Source of the DNA: a virus
Direction: 5' to 3' (one strand)
IMG/VR virus record: IMGVR_UViG_3300006793_000312
Location: 1-22,508 of that record
DNA length: 22,508 nucleotides
Part shown: positions 15,779 to 22,294 of the stretch, piece by piece
Layout: each line of letters starts with the position of its first letter
Numbering within the stretch: position 1 is the stretch's first letter
Program-made: the position numbers and the translations under genes
Notes under the pieces: model-generated
Databases searched by the model: none
Told to the model about the DNA's origin: nothing
The model's input: the letters and a program-made list of their open reading frames with translations, nothing else

Positions 15779-16402
15779 ATGAGTTTTCAAAAAAATAAAT
15801 ATGAAATAGTTAAAAAAGCAATTACTAAAGAATTAACTAGTTTTTGTTATGCTTATTTTTTAAACAAAAGAAAAGTTGCAGATTATTTATTTAATTCAAA
15901 ATATATTTCACGTTTTGATCCTACTTGGGGAACGTGGGCCGATGAACAAATACCAAACACATACTCTCACTATGCTGATTTAGTTATGGAAACTTTATTA
16001 GAAAGAGTTCTTCCAAAAATGATACAAACAACAAAACTTAATCTTATTCCTACTTATAGTTATGCTCGAATATATAAATATGGTGATATTTTACATCGAC
16101 ATAAAGATAGACCATCGTGTGAAATATCATGCACTCTTAATTTAGGCGGAGATGAATGGCCTATATATTTAGATCCTACTGGAGAATTTGGTAATAAAGG
16201 TAAAAAGGTTATTCTTAAACAAGGAGATATGTTAGCTTATAGTGGATGTGATTTAGAACATTGGAGAGAAACTTTTAAAGGTCAAGATTGTTGTCAAGTT
16301 TTTTTACATTATAATAATACTGAAGGTGATTTTGAACAAAAAAACATTTATGATAATAGACCTTTTTTAGGTCTACCAGGAGACTTTAAAAATAATGGAT
16401 AA
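15779..16402 (+). CDS. 2OG-Fe(II) oxygenase-like protein 5 (HRHKDRPSCE type)
   Basis: The 207 residues contain PTYSYARIYKYGDILHRHKD with the iron motif H108-x-D110, RPSCEISCTLNLGGDEWPIY, and KQGDMLAYSGCDLEHWRETF with the distal H161. QDCCQVFLHYNN follows, where other oxygenases have the 2OG-binding Arg strand. I recognise this 'HRHKDRPSCEIS...GC-x-LEHWRE...QVFLHY' pattern as a phage and marine-bacterial oxygenase subgroup distinct from the P4H-like ones. AAGGAGA sits 5 nt before the ATG, the best ribosome site in this block, so expression may be high. The substrate is unknown. It overlaps the next gene by 8 nt. Confidence 0.85.
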   Translation: MSFQKNKYEIVKKAITKELTSFCYAYFLNKRKVADYLFNSKYISRFDPTWGTWADEQIPNTYSHYADLVMETLLERVLPKMIQTTKLNLIPTYSYARIYKYGDILHRHKDRPSCEISCTLNLGGDEWPIYLDPTGEFGNKGKKVILKQGDMLAYSGCDLEHWRETFKGQDCCQVFLHYNNTEGDFEQKNIYDNRPFLGLPGDFKNNG

Positions 16403-16727
16403 TTTACAAGAAAAATTTAATTTTTTAAAATCAAGAAAATATGAAAAGTCTAATCACCCTGGGGTAGAAGTTTTTTATGATAAACAAACTTTTTTAAAAA
16501 TAAATAAAAAAACAAAAATTACTTTAACACCAGGAAATGTTTTATTTATAATAAAAAAAGCAATTGGTTTAAAAGAAGGGGCTTTAAAAATTTTAGAAGA
16601 AGCTGAATTACATAATGAAACAAATCAAAATATGTATTGTGTTTTAACAAATTGTTTATTTTCAGAAGAATATACGAACAATAAAATTTTTATAAAAACA
16701 GGTAATAGTGAAAGGGCTTTAATATGA
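16395..16727 (+). CDS. Orphan 110-aa protein inside the oxygenase block
   Basis: I do not recognise a family. The protein is Lys/Asn-rich with no HxD motif, no transmembrane segment and no signal peptide. Visible segments are a charged N-terminus (LQEKFNFLKSRKYEKS), a strand-rich middle (VEVFYDKQTFLKI) and NVLFIIKKAIGLKEGALKIL. It overlaps oxygenase 5 by 8 nt and oxygenase 6 by 4 nt (ATGA), so it is translated with them. Its own ribosome site is poor (AGGAG about 12 nt away). Being locked between oxygenases suggests a partner, substrate or accessory role, but nothing in the sequence proves that. Confidence 0.72.
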   Translation: MDNLQEKFNFLKSRKYEKSNHPGVEVFYDKQTFLKINKKTKITLTPGNVLFIIKKAIGLKEGALKILEEAELHNETNQNMYCVLTNCLFSEEYTNNKIFIKTGNSERALI

Positions 16728-17230
16728 AAGTAATTGATAATTTTTTACCAAATGACATACATCAACAATTCGTTGATTTATTAATGTCAAACGATTTTCC
16801 ATATTATTTTATTGACGGTGTAGCTAACATAAATGGAACGGAAGATGATTTTATATTTTTTCACAATCTTTACGGCAATCCACATAATTTTAATCATTCT
16901 GGTGGAGAGATTGTTAGTAGATATTTTAATATGATAGCAATGCCATTATTAGGTAGATTAAATTTTAACAATTTATTAAGAGCAAGAGTAAATTTGTATA
17001 CAAGAAAACACGAAGGGGTAATTAGTGATTTTCATCAAGATTTAGAGGAAAGACATACTGTTGCTTTATACAATATAAATTCTAATAACGGAGTAACTGT
17101 ATTTAAAACAGGAGAAAAACTTCCTTCGGTTGCAAATCAAATGATTATTTTTGATGGTAAATTAGATCATGCAGTAATACCTCAAACAGATACGAAGTTA
17201 AGAGTAAACATTAATTTAAATATTTTATGA
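16724..17230 (+). CDS. 2OG-Fe(II) oxygenase-like protein 6, tandem paralogue A
   Basis: This 168-residue compact oxygenase is of a type common in cyanophages: start MKVIDNFLPNDIHQQF, NDFPYYFIDG in the N-terminal part, LLRARVNLYTR strand, iron motif SDFHQDLEE (H104, D106), VALYNINSNNGVTVF, then VANQMIIFDGKLDHAVIPQTD with distal H149 and R160 for 2OG. All expected catalytic residues are present. AAAGGG lies 7 nt before the ATG, so this first array member can be initiated independently; later members lack such a site. It overlaps its neighbours by 4 nt on both sides. Substrate unknown; soluble, cytoplasmic by sequence. Confidence 0.86.
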   Translation: MKVIDNFLPNDIHQQFVDLLMSNDFPYYFIDGVANINGTEDDFIFFHNLYGNPHNFNHSGGEIVSRYFNMIAMPLLGRLNFNNLLRARVNLYTRKHEGVISDFHQDLEERHTVALYNINSNNGVTVFKTGEKLPSVANQMIIFDGKLDHAVIPQTDTKLRVNINLNIL

Positions 17231-17739
17231 AAGTAATTAATAATTTTTTACCTGATGAAATACATCAACAGTTTGTTGATTTGTTAATGTCAAATGATTT
17301 TCCATATTTTTACATAGATGGTTTATCTCACACAGACGGAACTGAGGATGATTTTCACTTTCTTCATAATCTTTACGGCAATCCACACAATTTTGATCAT
17401 TCAGGGGGAGAGATTGTTAGTAGATATTTTAATCGTTTAATCATGCCTATATTAGGAAGACTTCCTCTTACTTTTAATAATTTATTAAGAGCAAGAGTAA
17501 ATTTATTAACAAGAGCCAAGAACCCAATAATAAGTAATTTTCATAGAGATTTAGAAGATAAACATACAGTTGCATTATATTATTTAAATTCAAACAATGG
17601 TGAAACTGTTTTTAAAACAGGCGAAAAAGTTCCTTCAGTTGCAAACCAAATGCTTATTTTTGATGGTCATATGGACCATGCTGTTATTCCACAAACAGAT
17701 GAAAAAGTAAGGGTTAATATTAATTTAAATTTATCATGA
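17227..17739 (+). CDS. 2OG-Fe(II) oxygenase-like protein 7, tandem paralogue B
   Basis: The 170 residues are clearly paralogous to its two neighbours along the whole length. Catalytic set: SNFHRDLED (H106, D108), DGHMDHAVIPQTD (H151) and R162. Differences from A and C are a two-residue insertion (LPLTFNN against LNFNN) and a changed loop before the iron motif (LLTRAKNPI against LYTRKHE), which lies where a substrate-specificity loop could be. No ribosome site is visible before the ATG; translation probably depends on reinitiation through the ATGA overlap with A. Near-identical DNA blocks are shared alternately with A and C. Confidence 0.86.
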   Translation: MKVINNFLPDEIHQQFVDLLMSNDFPYFYIDGLSHTDGTEDDFHFLHNLYGNPHNFDHSGGEIVSRYFNRLIMPILGRLPLTFNNLLRARVNLLTRAKNPIISNFHRDLEDKHTVALYYLNSNNGETVFKTGEKVPSVANQMLIFDGHMDHAVIPQTDEKVRVNINLNLS

Positions 17740-18257
17740 AAGTAATTGATAATTTTTTACCTAATGAAATACACCAACAGTTTGTTGATTTGTTAATGTC
17801 AAATGATTTTCCATATTATTATATTGATGGAAATAATTTTTTATTAACTAATACAGATAATAAAGCTGAAGATGATTTTTTATTTTTTCATAACCTCTAT
17901 GGTAATCCACACAATTTTAATCATACAGGAGGAGAAATAATAAGTAAGTATTTTAATATGTTAGTAATGCCTTTATTAGGTAAATTAAATTTTAACAATC
18001 TACTAAGAGCAAGAATAAATTTATACACAAGAAAACATGAGGCAATTATGAGTAATATGCACAGAGATATAGAAGAAGAACATACCGTTGCTTTGTATTA
18101 TTTAAATTCTAATAACGGAGTAACTGTATTTAGAGAAGGTAAAAGAGTACCCTCAGTGGCAAACCAAATGCTTATTTTTGATGGTAAATTATACCATGCT
18201 GTTATTCCACAGACAGATAAAAAAATAAGAATAAACATAAACCTAAATTTATCATGA
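17736..18257 (+). CDS. 2OG-Fe(II) oxygenase-like protein 8, tandem paralogue C
   Basis: The 173 residues form the third close paralogue. Catalytic set: SNMHRDIEE (H109, D111), DGKLYHAVIPQTD (H154) and R165. It differs by a longer, Asn/Thr-rich loop at residues 33-45 (NNFLLTNTDNKAED) where A and B have a shorter one, so the length variation lies in the N-terminal lid region while the catalytic core is kept. It has no ribosome site of its own and is coupled to B by ATGA. The next gene begins with the same ATGA overlap. Confidence 0.86.
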   Translation: MKVIDNFLPNEIHQQFVDLLMSNDFPYYYIDGNNFLLTNTDNKAEDDFLFFHNLYGNPHNFNHTGGEIISKYFNMLVMPLLGKLNFNNLLRARINLYTRKHEAIMSNMHRDIEEEHTVALYYLNSNNGVTVFREGKRVPSVANQMLIFDGKLYHAVIPQTDKKIRININLNLS

Positions 18258-18787
18258 AGAAGAAAACGCAATACAAAATATTTGACAATTTTTTAGATCA
18301 AAAAACTTTTTTGATGATTCAAGAATTAGTAATGTCTCCCGAACTACCTTTTTTTTATAATGCTATTTTAAATTATGAACAAGGAGACGATTATGAAAAG
18401 CATAAATATGATTATTATTTTACGCACCTTGCATATAAAAACGACAGAGATAATTTAGTAAAAGGGGGGAGACAAAGTGTTTATTTAGAAAATTTTATGC
18501 CAATAGTAGAGAAGCTTAGTGTTTCTTCTTTATTAAGAATTAAAGTTAATTTTTATCCACGAACAGAAGAAATGAAAATACATGCTGCTCATACAGACTA
18601 CCCTTTTGATCACAACGGTGCACTATTTTATATTAACACTTGTGATGGTTATACGGTGTTAGAAGACGGAACAAAAATTGAAAGCATTGCAAACAGAGTT
18701 TTGGTTTTTAATGGTGGTTCTCTACATTCATCAACTTCTTGCACAAATGCACAAGGTAGATTTAATGTTAATTTTAATTACTTTTAA
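18254..18787 (+). CDS. 2OG-Fe(II) oxygenase-like protein 9, diverged array member
   Basis: The 177 residues share the architecture of A-C with low identity: YKIFDNFLDQKTF, LPFFYNAILN, SLLRIKVNFYPRTEE, iron motif HAAHTDYPF (H113, D115), ALFYINTCDGYTVLEDG, IANRVLVFNGGSLHSSTS (H158) and GRFNVNFNYF (R169). It is closer than A-C to the cyanophage form ('LLRIK-x-N-x-YPRT...HTD...YINT-x-x-GYT...IANR...F...H-x-x-T-x-C'). So it is probably an older or separately acquired member, not part of the recent triplication. It is coupled by ATGA to C. Its TAA abuts the stop of the leftward oxygenase 10 with no gap. Confidence 0.86.
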   Translation: MKKKTQYKIFDNFLDQKTFLMIQELVMSPELPFFYNAILNYEQGDDYEKHKYDYYFTHLAYKNDRDNLVKGGRQSVYLENFMPIVEKLSVSSLLRIKVNFYPRTEEMKIHAAHTDYPFDHNGALFYINTCDGYTVLEDGTKIESIANRVLVFNGGSLHSSTSCTNAQGRFNVNFNYF

Positions 18788-19381
18788 TTATTCTCCAGGA
18801 TAAGCATTTTGCCAACGCATAGATAAACCAACAAAAGGTTTTTTATTTTTATTTTGTGTAATGCTATGACGTAAGTAAGAAGGAAACATAACAAATCTTC
18901 CTTTTTTAAAAGTAACTGCGTATCTTCTTTTTTTATGTCTTCCATATTCATGTTCAAATATTATTTCACATGGTTTATCTCCGGGATCTAAACAAAAAAC
19001 TAAAGACATGTCAGGAGACTCTTCATAATCCCAATCATTAATATGATGATGTGATCCAATACTTTCATTATGATTTAAATAAATACCATACAAAGAATTT
19101 ATCTTTATAGGTTGCTCACATTCATAACGATAGTTATCTCTTATATAGTCAACCAACCAAGTTATGTGTTGTAAAGCATCTAATTTGTAATAATTATTAT
19201 CAGAGTACCAATGTTCAGGTCTAACTCTTAGATTTTGTTTTTTACTTTTTTTAACATGATTACACATCATATCATTGTCTATTAAAAGTTTTTTTGAAAG
19301 TTGATGAACAATTACAAATTCCTCTGAAAGAACTTTCTTATCAAATAATTTGTATGTAGAAAAATTTAAATGTTTATCCAC
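18788..19381 (-). CDS. 2OG-Fe(II) oxygenase-like protein 10, GTG start, in the tail-fibre operon
   Basis: This 197-residue protein carries the oxygenase 1-3 type layout: YGIYLNHNESIGSHHHINDWD (H111-H113 and D116), SLVFCLDPGD, GRFVMFPSYLRHSITQN (H172), then KPFVGLSMRW. At the last block the Arg normally followed by -x-S-[IV]-S is replaced by Lys/Pro (residues 180-182), so 2OG binding may be altered or use Lys. It starts at GTG 19381, 16 nt inside the preceding gene, with no visible ribosome site. It is the last gene of the leftward fibre operon, which links it in expression to the adhesins rather than to oxygenases 4-9. Confidence 0.7.
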   Translation of the reverse strand: MDKHLNFSTYKLFDKKVLSEEFVIVHQLSKKLLIDNDMMCNHVKKSKKQNLRVRPEHWYSDNNYYKLDALQHITWLVDYIRDNYRYECEQPIKINSLYGIYLNHNESIGSHHHINDWDYEESPDMSLVFCLDPGDKPCEIIFEHEYGRHKKRRYAVTFKKGRFVMFPSYLRHSITQNKNKKPFVGLSMRWQNAYPGE

Positions 19382-19875
19382 GAAGAATTACTAGCATCCC
19401 ATTTAACTTGAGTGCTGTTATCATCTGGATCAACACTTAACCATCTTGTATTAGTTTCATCCCATTGTATAACATAAGGCAAATCACCTTTTAATGTTAC
19501 TGATGGGAAAGCCACGGGGGGATCATACAAGCAAGTTGTGTTATTTAATGTCCATGATGAAAAAGGTTGAGGTTCTACAAAAGCGTCTTTTCCTGAATCA
19601 TATATCCAACCTATACCAGGAAAATTTTTTCTATATGCTTTTGATTGGTCACTTGCTGCATTTGTAAAATTACCATCGCTATCAACATCATACTTTACCC
19701 CTGCATGTGTGCTTCGTGAACATTTTTTCCAATTTGTCCATCCATGCACATCTGTTAAAAAAGCAACTCCAGTTGCTTCATCTTCAACATTAGAATCATT
19801 TGTTGTATCTGCGTCAGCAACAACTGAAACGCTGAGAACTACATTAGAATCATTTAATTTTGCAAAGTGTGCCAT
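19366..19875 (-). CDS. MAHFAKL-type marine-phage protein, probable tail-associated
   Basis: The 169 residues begin MAHFAKLNDSNVVLSVSVV and contain KAYRKNFPGIGWIYDSGKDAF, then PQPFSSWTLNNTTCLYDPP, and near the end YVIQWDETNTRWL. I recognise this as a protein common in marine phages: 'MAHFAKLD-x-NNVV...RKN-x-x-GIG-x-x-YD...DAF-x-x-PQP-x-x-SW-x-L...C-x-W-x-P-P...W-x-E...W'. It generally sits beside fibre genes, and its molecular role is not established. Its ATG overlaps the adhesin stop (TAATG). The C-terminus repeats W-D-x-S/T-N motifs (WDETN, WDASN). The last 16 nt overlap oxygenase 10. Confidence 0.85.
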   Translation of the reverse strand: MAHFAKLNDSNVVLSVSVVADADTTNDSNVEDEATGVAFLTDVHGWTNWKKCSRSTHAGVKYDVDSDGNFTNAASDQSKAYRKNFPGIGWIYDSGKDAFVEPQPFSSWTLNNTTCLYDPPVAFPSVTLKGDLPYVIQWDETNTRWLSVDPDDNSTQVKWDASNSSWINI

Positions 19876-20918
19876 TATTGAAACTTATACCTTACTACTA
19901 CTAGCCCTGAACCGCCGCCAGAGCCACCATTTCTTAAACCTCCAGCAGCACCACTTCCACCGCCAGTATTAGCACTTCCAGCTTGTCCAGCGACTGGTTG
20001 ACTTCCACCGTCACCGCCTCCTCCGTCACCGCCAGGAGCTTCAGGTTTTCCGCCTGGGCCTGGTCTAAAAAAACCACCACCGCCGCCGCCTGCGTATGTC
20101 ACAGGAGAACCTGGTATAGAAGTTGCTGTTCCATTACCACCAACACCTGCAGGGCCACCAGAAGTTCCATGACCGCCAGCTTGACTAGCACCGCCACCGC
20201 CACCACCCATTTGTGTTCCACCCGCTGATACAGCGTGACCGCCAGGATTACCTTGAGGGGGAGATACAGGAGGAGTATTTCCAGCACCATCAGCTGTACT
20301 CGGAGAACTGTTTGCAGCACCAGCACCACCGCCAGAGCCACCACTTAATCCTTGAGCACCACCATATTGAGGTTCTAAAGCACCACCTCCACCACCACCT
20401 TCAGAGGTAATAGAAGAAAAAACTGAATTTGAACCATCTTGACCTTTTGTTGTATATCTAGCACTTGGAGCGCCAGCAGCACCACCACCTACCGTTATAG
20501 GATAACCTTGAGCAGAAACAGGAAGACCACCAGTAGCAGGAGAAGGATAGTTTACTCTAAATCCTCCAGCGCCACCACCGCCACCATATCCAGAGCCACC
20601 AGAGCCGCCTCCAGCAACAACTAAATATTCTACTGTGTTTGATCCCGCAGCATTACCTGCGCCTTGTACTGTAAAAGTAGCATCTGAAGTAAAAGTGTGA
20701 ACTTTATAATCTCCTTGTGTAGCAATACTTCCGCCAGTAGCTTGAATAAATTGTGCATTTGATTTTCCTTGTAAATCTGCCATTGCAATATCGCCAGAAG
20801 GTTGATCGGCCAACGTTCTTACAGCCGTAGCACCCATATTAATGGTAGTAGAAGAAGGGGAAATGTCTAATTCTGTATTAACTTGGGATAAGGATATAGC
20901 ACCTGTAGGTAAGGTCAT
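19875..20918 (-). CDS. Glycine-rich tail fibre/adhesin
   Basis: The 347 residues begin with the phage fibre start PTGAISLSQVNTELD (residues 4-18). Then comes ATGGSIATQGDYKVHTFTSD and VEYLVVAGGG, the entry to the 'LVVAGGG' glycine-rich domain that fills residues ~100-335 with runs of four to six Gly broken by Ser, Ala, Pro and Asn. It closes with GSGLVVVRYKF. The domain is typical of phage and bacterial surface fibres and may form packed polyglycine II helices, as known for some phage adhesins. A host-recognition role is likely. AGGAG lies 7 nt before the ATG, at the very end of the upstream fibre gene. Confidence 0.88.
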   Translation of the reverse strand: MTLPTGAISLSQVNTELDISPSSTTINMGATAVRTLADQPSGDIAMADLQGKSNAQFIQATGGSIATQGDYKVHTFTSDATFTVQGAGNAAGSNTVEYLVVAGGGSGGSGYGGGGGAGGFRVNYPSPATGGLPVSAQGYPITVGGGAAGAPSARYTTKGQDGSNSVFSSITSEGGGGGGALEPQYGGAQGLSGGSGGGAGAANSSPSTADGAGNTPPVSPPQGNPGGHAVSAGGTQMGGGGGGASQAGGHGTSGGPAGVGGNGTATSIPGSPVTYAGGGGGGFFRPGPGGKPEAPGGDGGGGDGGSQPVAGQAGSANTGGGSGAAGGLRNGGSGGGSGLVVVRYKFQ

Positions 20919-20920
20919 TT

Positions 20921-22240
20921 TTAACTCCTATTCTTTAGTTCATCAATTTCCGTTTTAAGTTGTTTTATTGATTCAATTAAAACAGAAGTTAGTTTTCCAT
21001 AATCAACTGATTTTGTTTTAATATCATCATCCGCAGTTATAACAACTTGTGGTAAAATCTCTTCCATGTCTTGAGCTAATACTCCAATTTGTTCTTTAGC
21101 ATCTTGTATATCATTTCTTTTATAGTAAACACCTTGCATTTTTATTACCTTAGATAAAGCATCATCAATATTTTTTATGTCTGTTTTTAATCTTTTATCA
21201 GAGAAAGCAGTAACATCATTATTGAAAGTAGCCGCACCAGCACCTGACATATCAAGAGTTAGTGCTGTAACACCAGAGCCACCATCATTACCTTTAAAAA
21301 TCATGTCTTTGTCAGAAACTTTTGATTCAATAACTAAATCACTTGAACTATTAGTAATATGACCAATAGCTGTTCCACCAGATGAGAAAATTACATCATT
21401 GCCAGCTGCATCTAAGATTATATCGCCCGCAACATCTAAAGTTAAATCACCAGATGATAAATCTATTTCTGTTCCATCAATTGTAATATTGTCAATAGTA
21501 ACACCTGAGTCTGCATCTACGACATCACCAAATGTAGCTCCTGCATTAAATACAGCTTTACCTGCATCGGACATATCTAATTGTAATGCTGTAATAGCAC
21601 CTCCGCCATCATCACCTTTAAATAAAATATCTTTATCTTGTACAGCTGAAGTAATTACAAAATCACTTGATGAATTTGTTAAATTTGCAACGTCAGTATT
21701 ACCAATTTTTAAATCAATTTGGTCATCGGTGTCAGCAGTTATAGATGTATCTGCATCAGCGTCTAGTATTAATTCTTGACCTTGAAGGTCTATTGATCCT
21801 GCCAAAGAAAAAACATCATACCAGTTTGTGCCGTCTGTTGAAACAAGACGAGTTGTGCCGTTAGCTATTGAAAGTGTGTTACCTGAAGCACCTAATCTGC
21901 AAGTCATTGCGTAAGGACCAGAAGATCCTGAATCAGTCGTTGCGTTTGTAATTAAATAAACTTTTTGTGTAGCTGGGAATTGAGCTATTCTTACTGCACC
22001 ATGTGCACCCGTTAATCTTATGTGAGCATTTCTTGCTTGGTTATTTGCTTGTGATTGTGGACCATCAGCGTTTGTAAGTGTTGTTACAGCAGCATCGCCA
22101 CACGCAACATTAACTACACCAGCTATGGAAAATTCTAAAGACTGAGAAAAGTTGTTGTTTGTAATAGTTCCCCAAGTACCAGAATTTGCTCCTGAAGCTT
22201 GAAGCTCTATCCTTAAACTTGTTGAATATGTCGAACTCAT
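20921..22240 (-). CDS. Tail fibre with C-terminal S74 intramolecular chaperone
   Basis: The 439 residues comprise an N-terminal attachment-type module (STYSTSLRIELQASGANSGT...WG), a beta shaft with ILDADADTSITADTDDQIDL (about 158-177), two ~51-residue repeats (182-232 and 290-340) and a C-terminal Peptidase_S74 domain (about 345-436). The S74 dyad is visible as S347-D-K-R-L-K352, Ser and Lys five apart as in the endosialidase chaperones. GVLAQDMEEILPQVV and a final coiled coil (ESIKQLKTEIDELKNR) follow. Autocleavage before Ser347 would release the chaperone after trimerisation. AGGAGA lies about 8 nt before the ATG. The adhesin gene follows after 2 nt. Confidence 0.92.
   Translation of the reverse strand: MSSTYSTSLRIELQASGANSGTWGTITNNNFSQSLEFSIAGVVNVACGDAAVTTLTNADGPQSQANNQARNAHIRLTGAHGAVRIAQFPATQKVYLITNATTDSGSSGPYAMTCRLGASGNTLSIANGTTRLVSTDGTNWYDVFSLAGSIDLQGQELILDADADTSITADTDDQIDLKIGNTDVANLTNSSSDFVITSAVQDKDILFKGDDGGGAITALQLDMSDAGKAVFNAGATFGDVVDADSGVTIDNITIDGTEIDLSSGDLTLDVAGDIILDAAGNDVIFSSGGTAIGHITNSSSDLVIESKVSDKDMIFKGNDGGSGVTALTLDMSGAGAATFNNDVTAFSDKRLKTDIKNIDDALSKVIKMQGVYYKRNDIQDAKEQIGVLAQDMEEILPQVVITADDDIKTKSVDYGKLTSVLIESIKQLKTEIDELKNRS
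21221..21373 (-). repeat. Fibre shaft repeat, copy 2
   Basis: Codes residues 290-340 (around TNSSSDLVIESKVSDKDMIF), the second copy of the 51-residue shaft unit, placed just before the S74 cleavage Ser347. Confidence 0.75.
21545..21697 (-). repeat. Fibre shaft repeat, copy 1
   Basis: Codes residues 182-232 (around TNSSSDFVITSAVQDKDILF), matching copy 2 in the pattern 'LTNSSSD-x-VI-x-S-x-V-x-DKD-x-x-FKG-x-DGG...TAL-x-LDMS-x-AG-x-A-x-FN'. Confidence 0.75.
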
Positions 22241-22259
22241 TTTATTTATCTCCTATATA

Positions 22260-22289
22260 ATTATTATTAGTTAAAATAAAGTTTGTCAA
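22260..22289 (-). promoter_or_regulatory. Candidate promoter for the fibre operon
   Basis: On the minus strand a perfect TTGACA (22289-22284) is followed after 18 nt by AATAAT (22265-22260), or after 17 nt by the weaker TAATAA. Predicted initiation falls at about 22253-22254, at the edge of the AGGAGA ribosome site, so the leader would be very short. It lies in the 54-nt gap between the truncated upstream gene and the S74 fibre. Confidence 0.38.
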
Positions 22290-22294
22290 AACTT

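Larger units (their letters stand above)
16724..18257 (+). repeat. Tandem triplication of an oxygenase gene
   Basis: Three head-to-tail gene copies of about 507-522 nt (starts 16724, 17227, 17736) each begin with ATGAAAGTAATT and are joined by ATGA overlaps. Exact shared blocks of 27-43 nt alternate between pairs: B/C at 17266-17308 and 17775-17817, A/B at 16904-16930 and 17407-17433, A/C at 17076-17105 and 18103-18132, B/C again at 17641-17667 and 18159-18185. The array therefore looks like a duplication followed by recombination between copies. Confidence 0.85.

Noticed and set aside
9309-19381. AlkB-type DNA repair or TET/JBP-type base oxidation as the role of the oxygenases
   Set aside because: I see none of the AlkB-specific nucleotide-lid or TET/JBP signatures. 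The P4H-like and phage-specific blocks do not name a substrate, so no specific nucleic-acid role is claimed.
19983-20624. Several short plus-strand frames and one minus frame within the Gly-rich adhesin
   Set aside because: They are His/Ser/Arg- or Val/Leu-rich readings of GGN-repeat DNA in other frames. The Gly-rich frame has fibre motifs at both ends and proper starts and stops.
19875-22240. Diversity-generating retroelement acting on the fibre or adhesin
   Set aside because: No reverse transcriptase, no template/variable repeat pair and no accessory gene is visible. The fibre repeats are ordinary shaft duplications.
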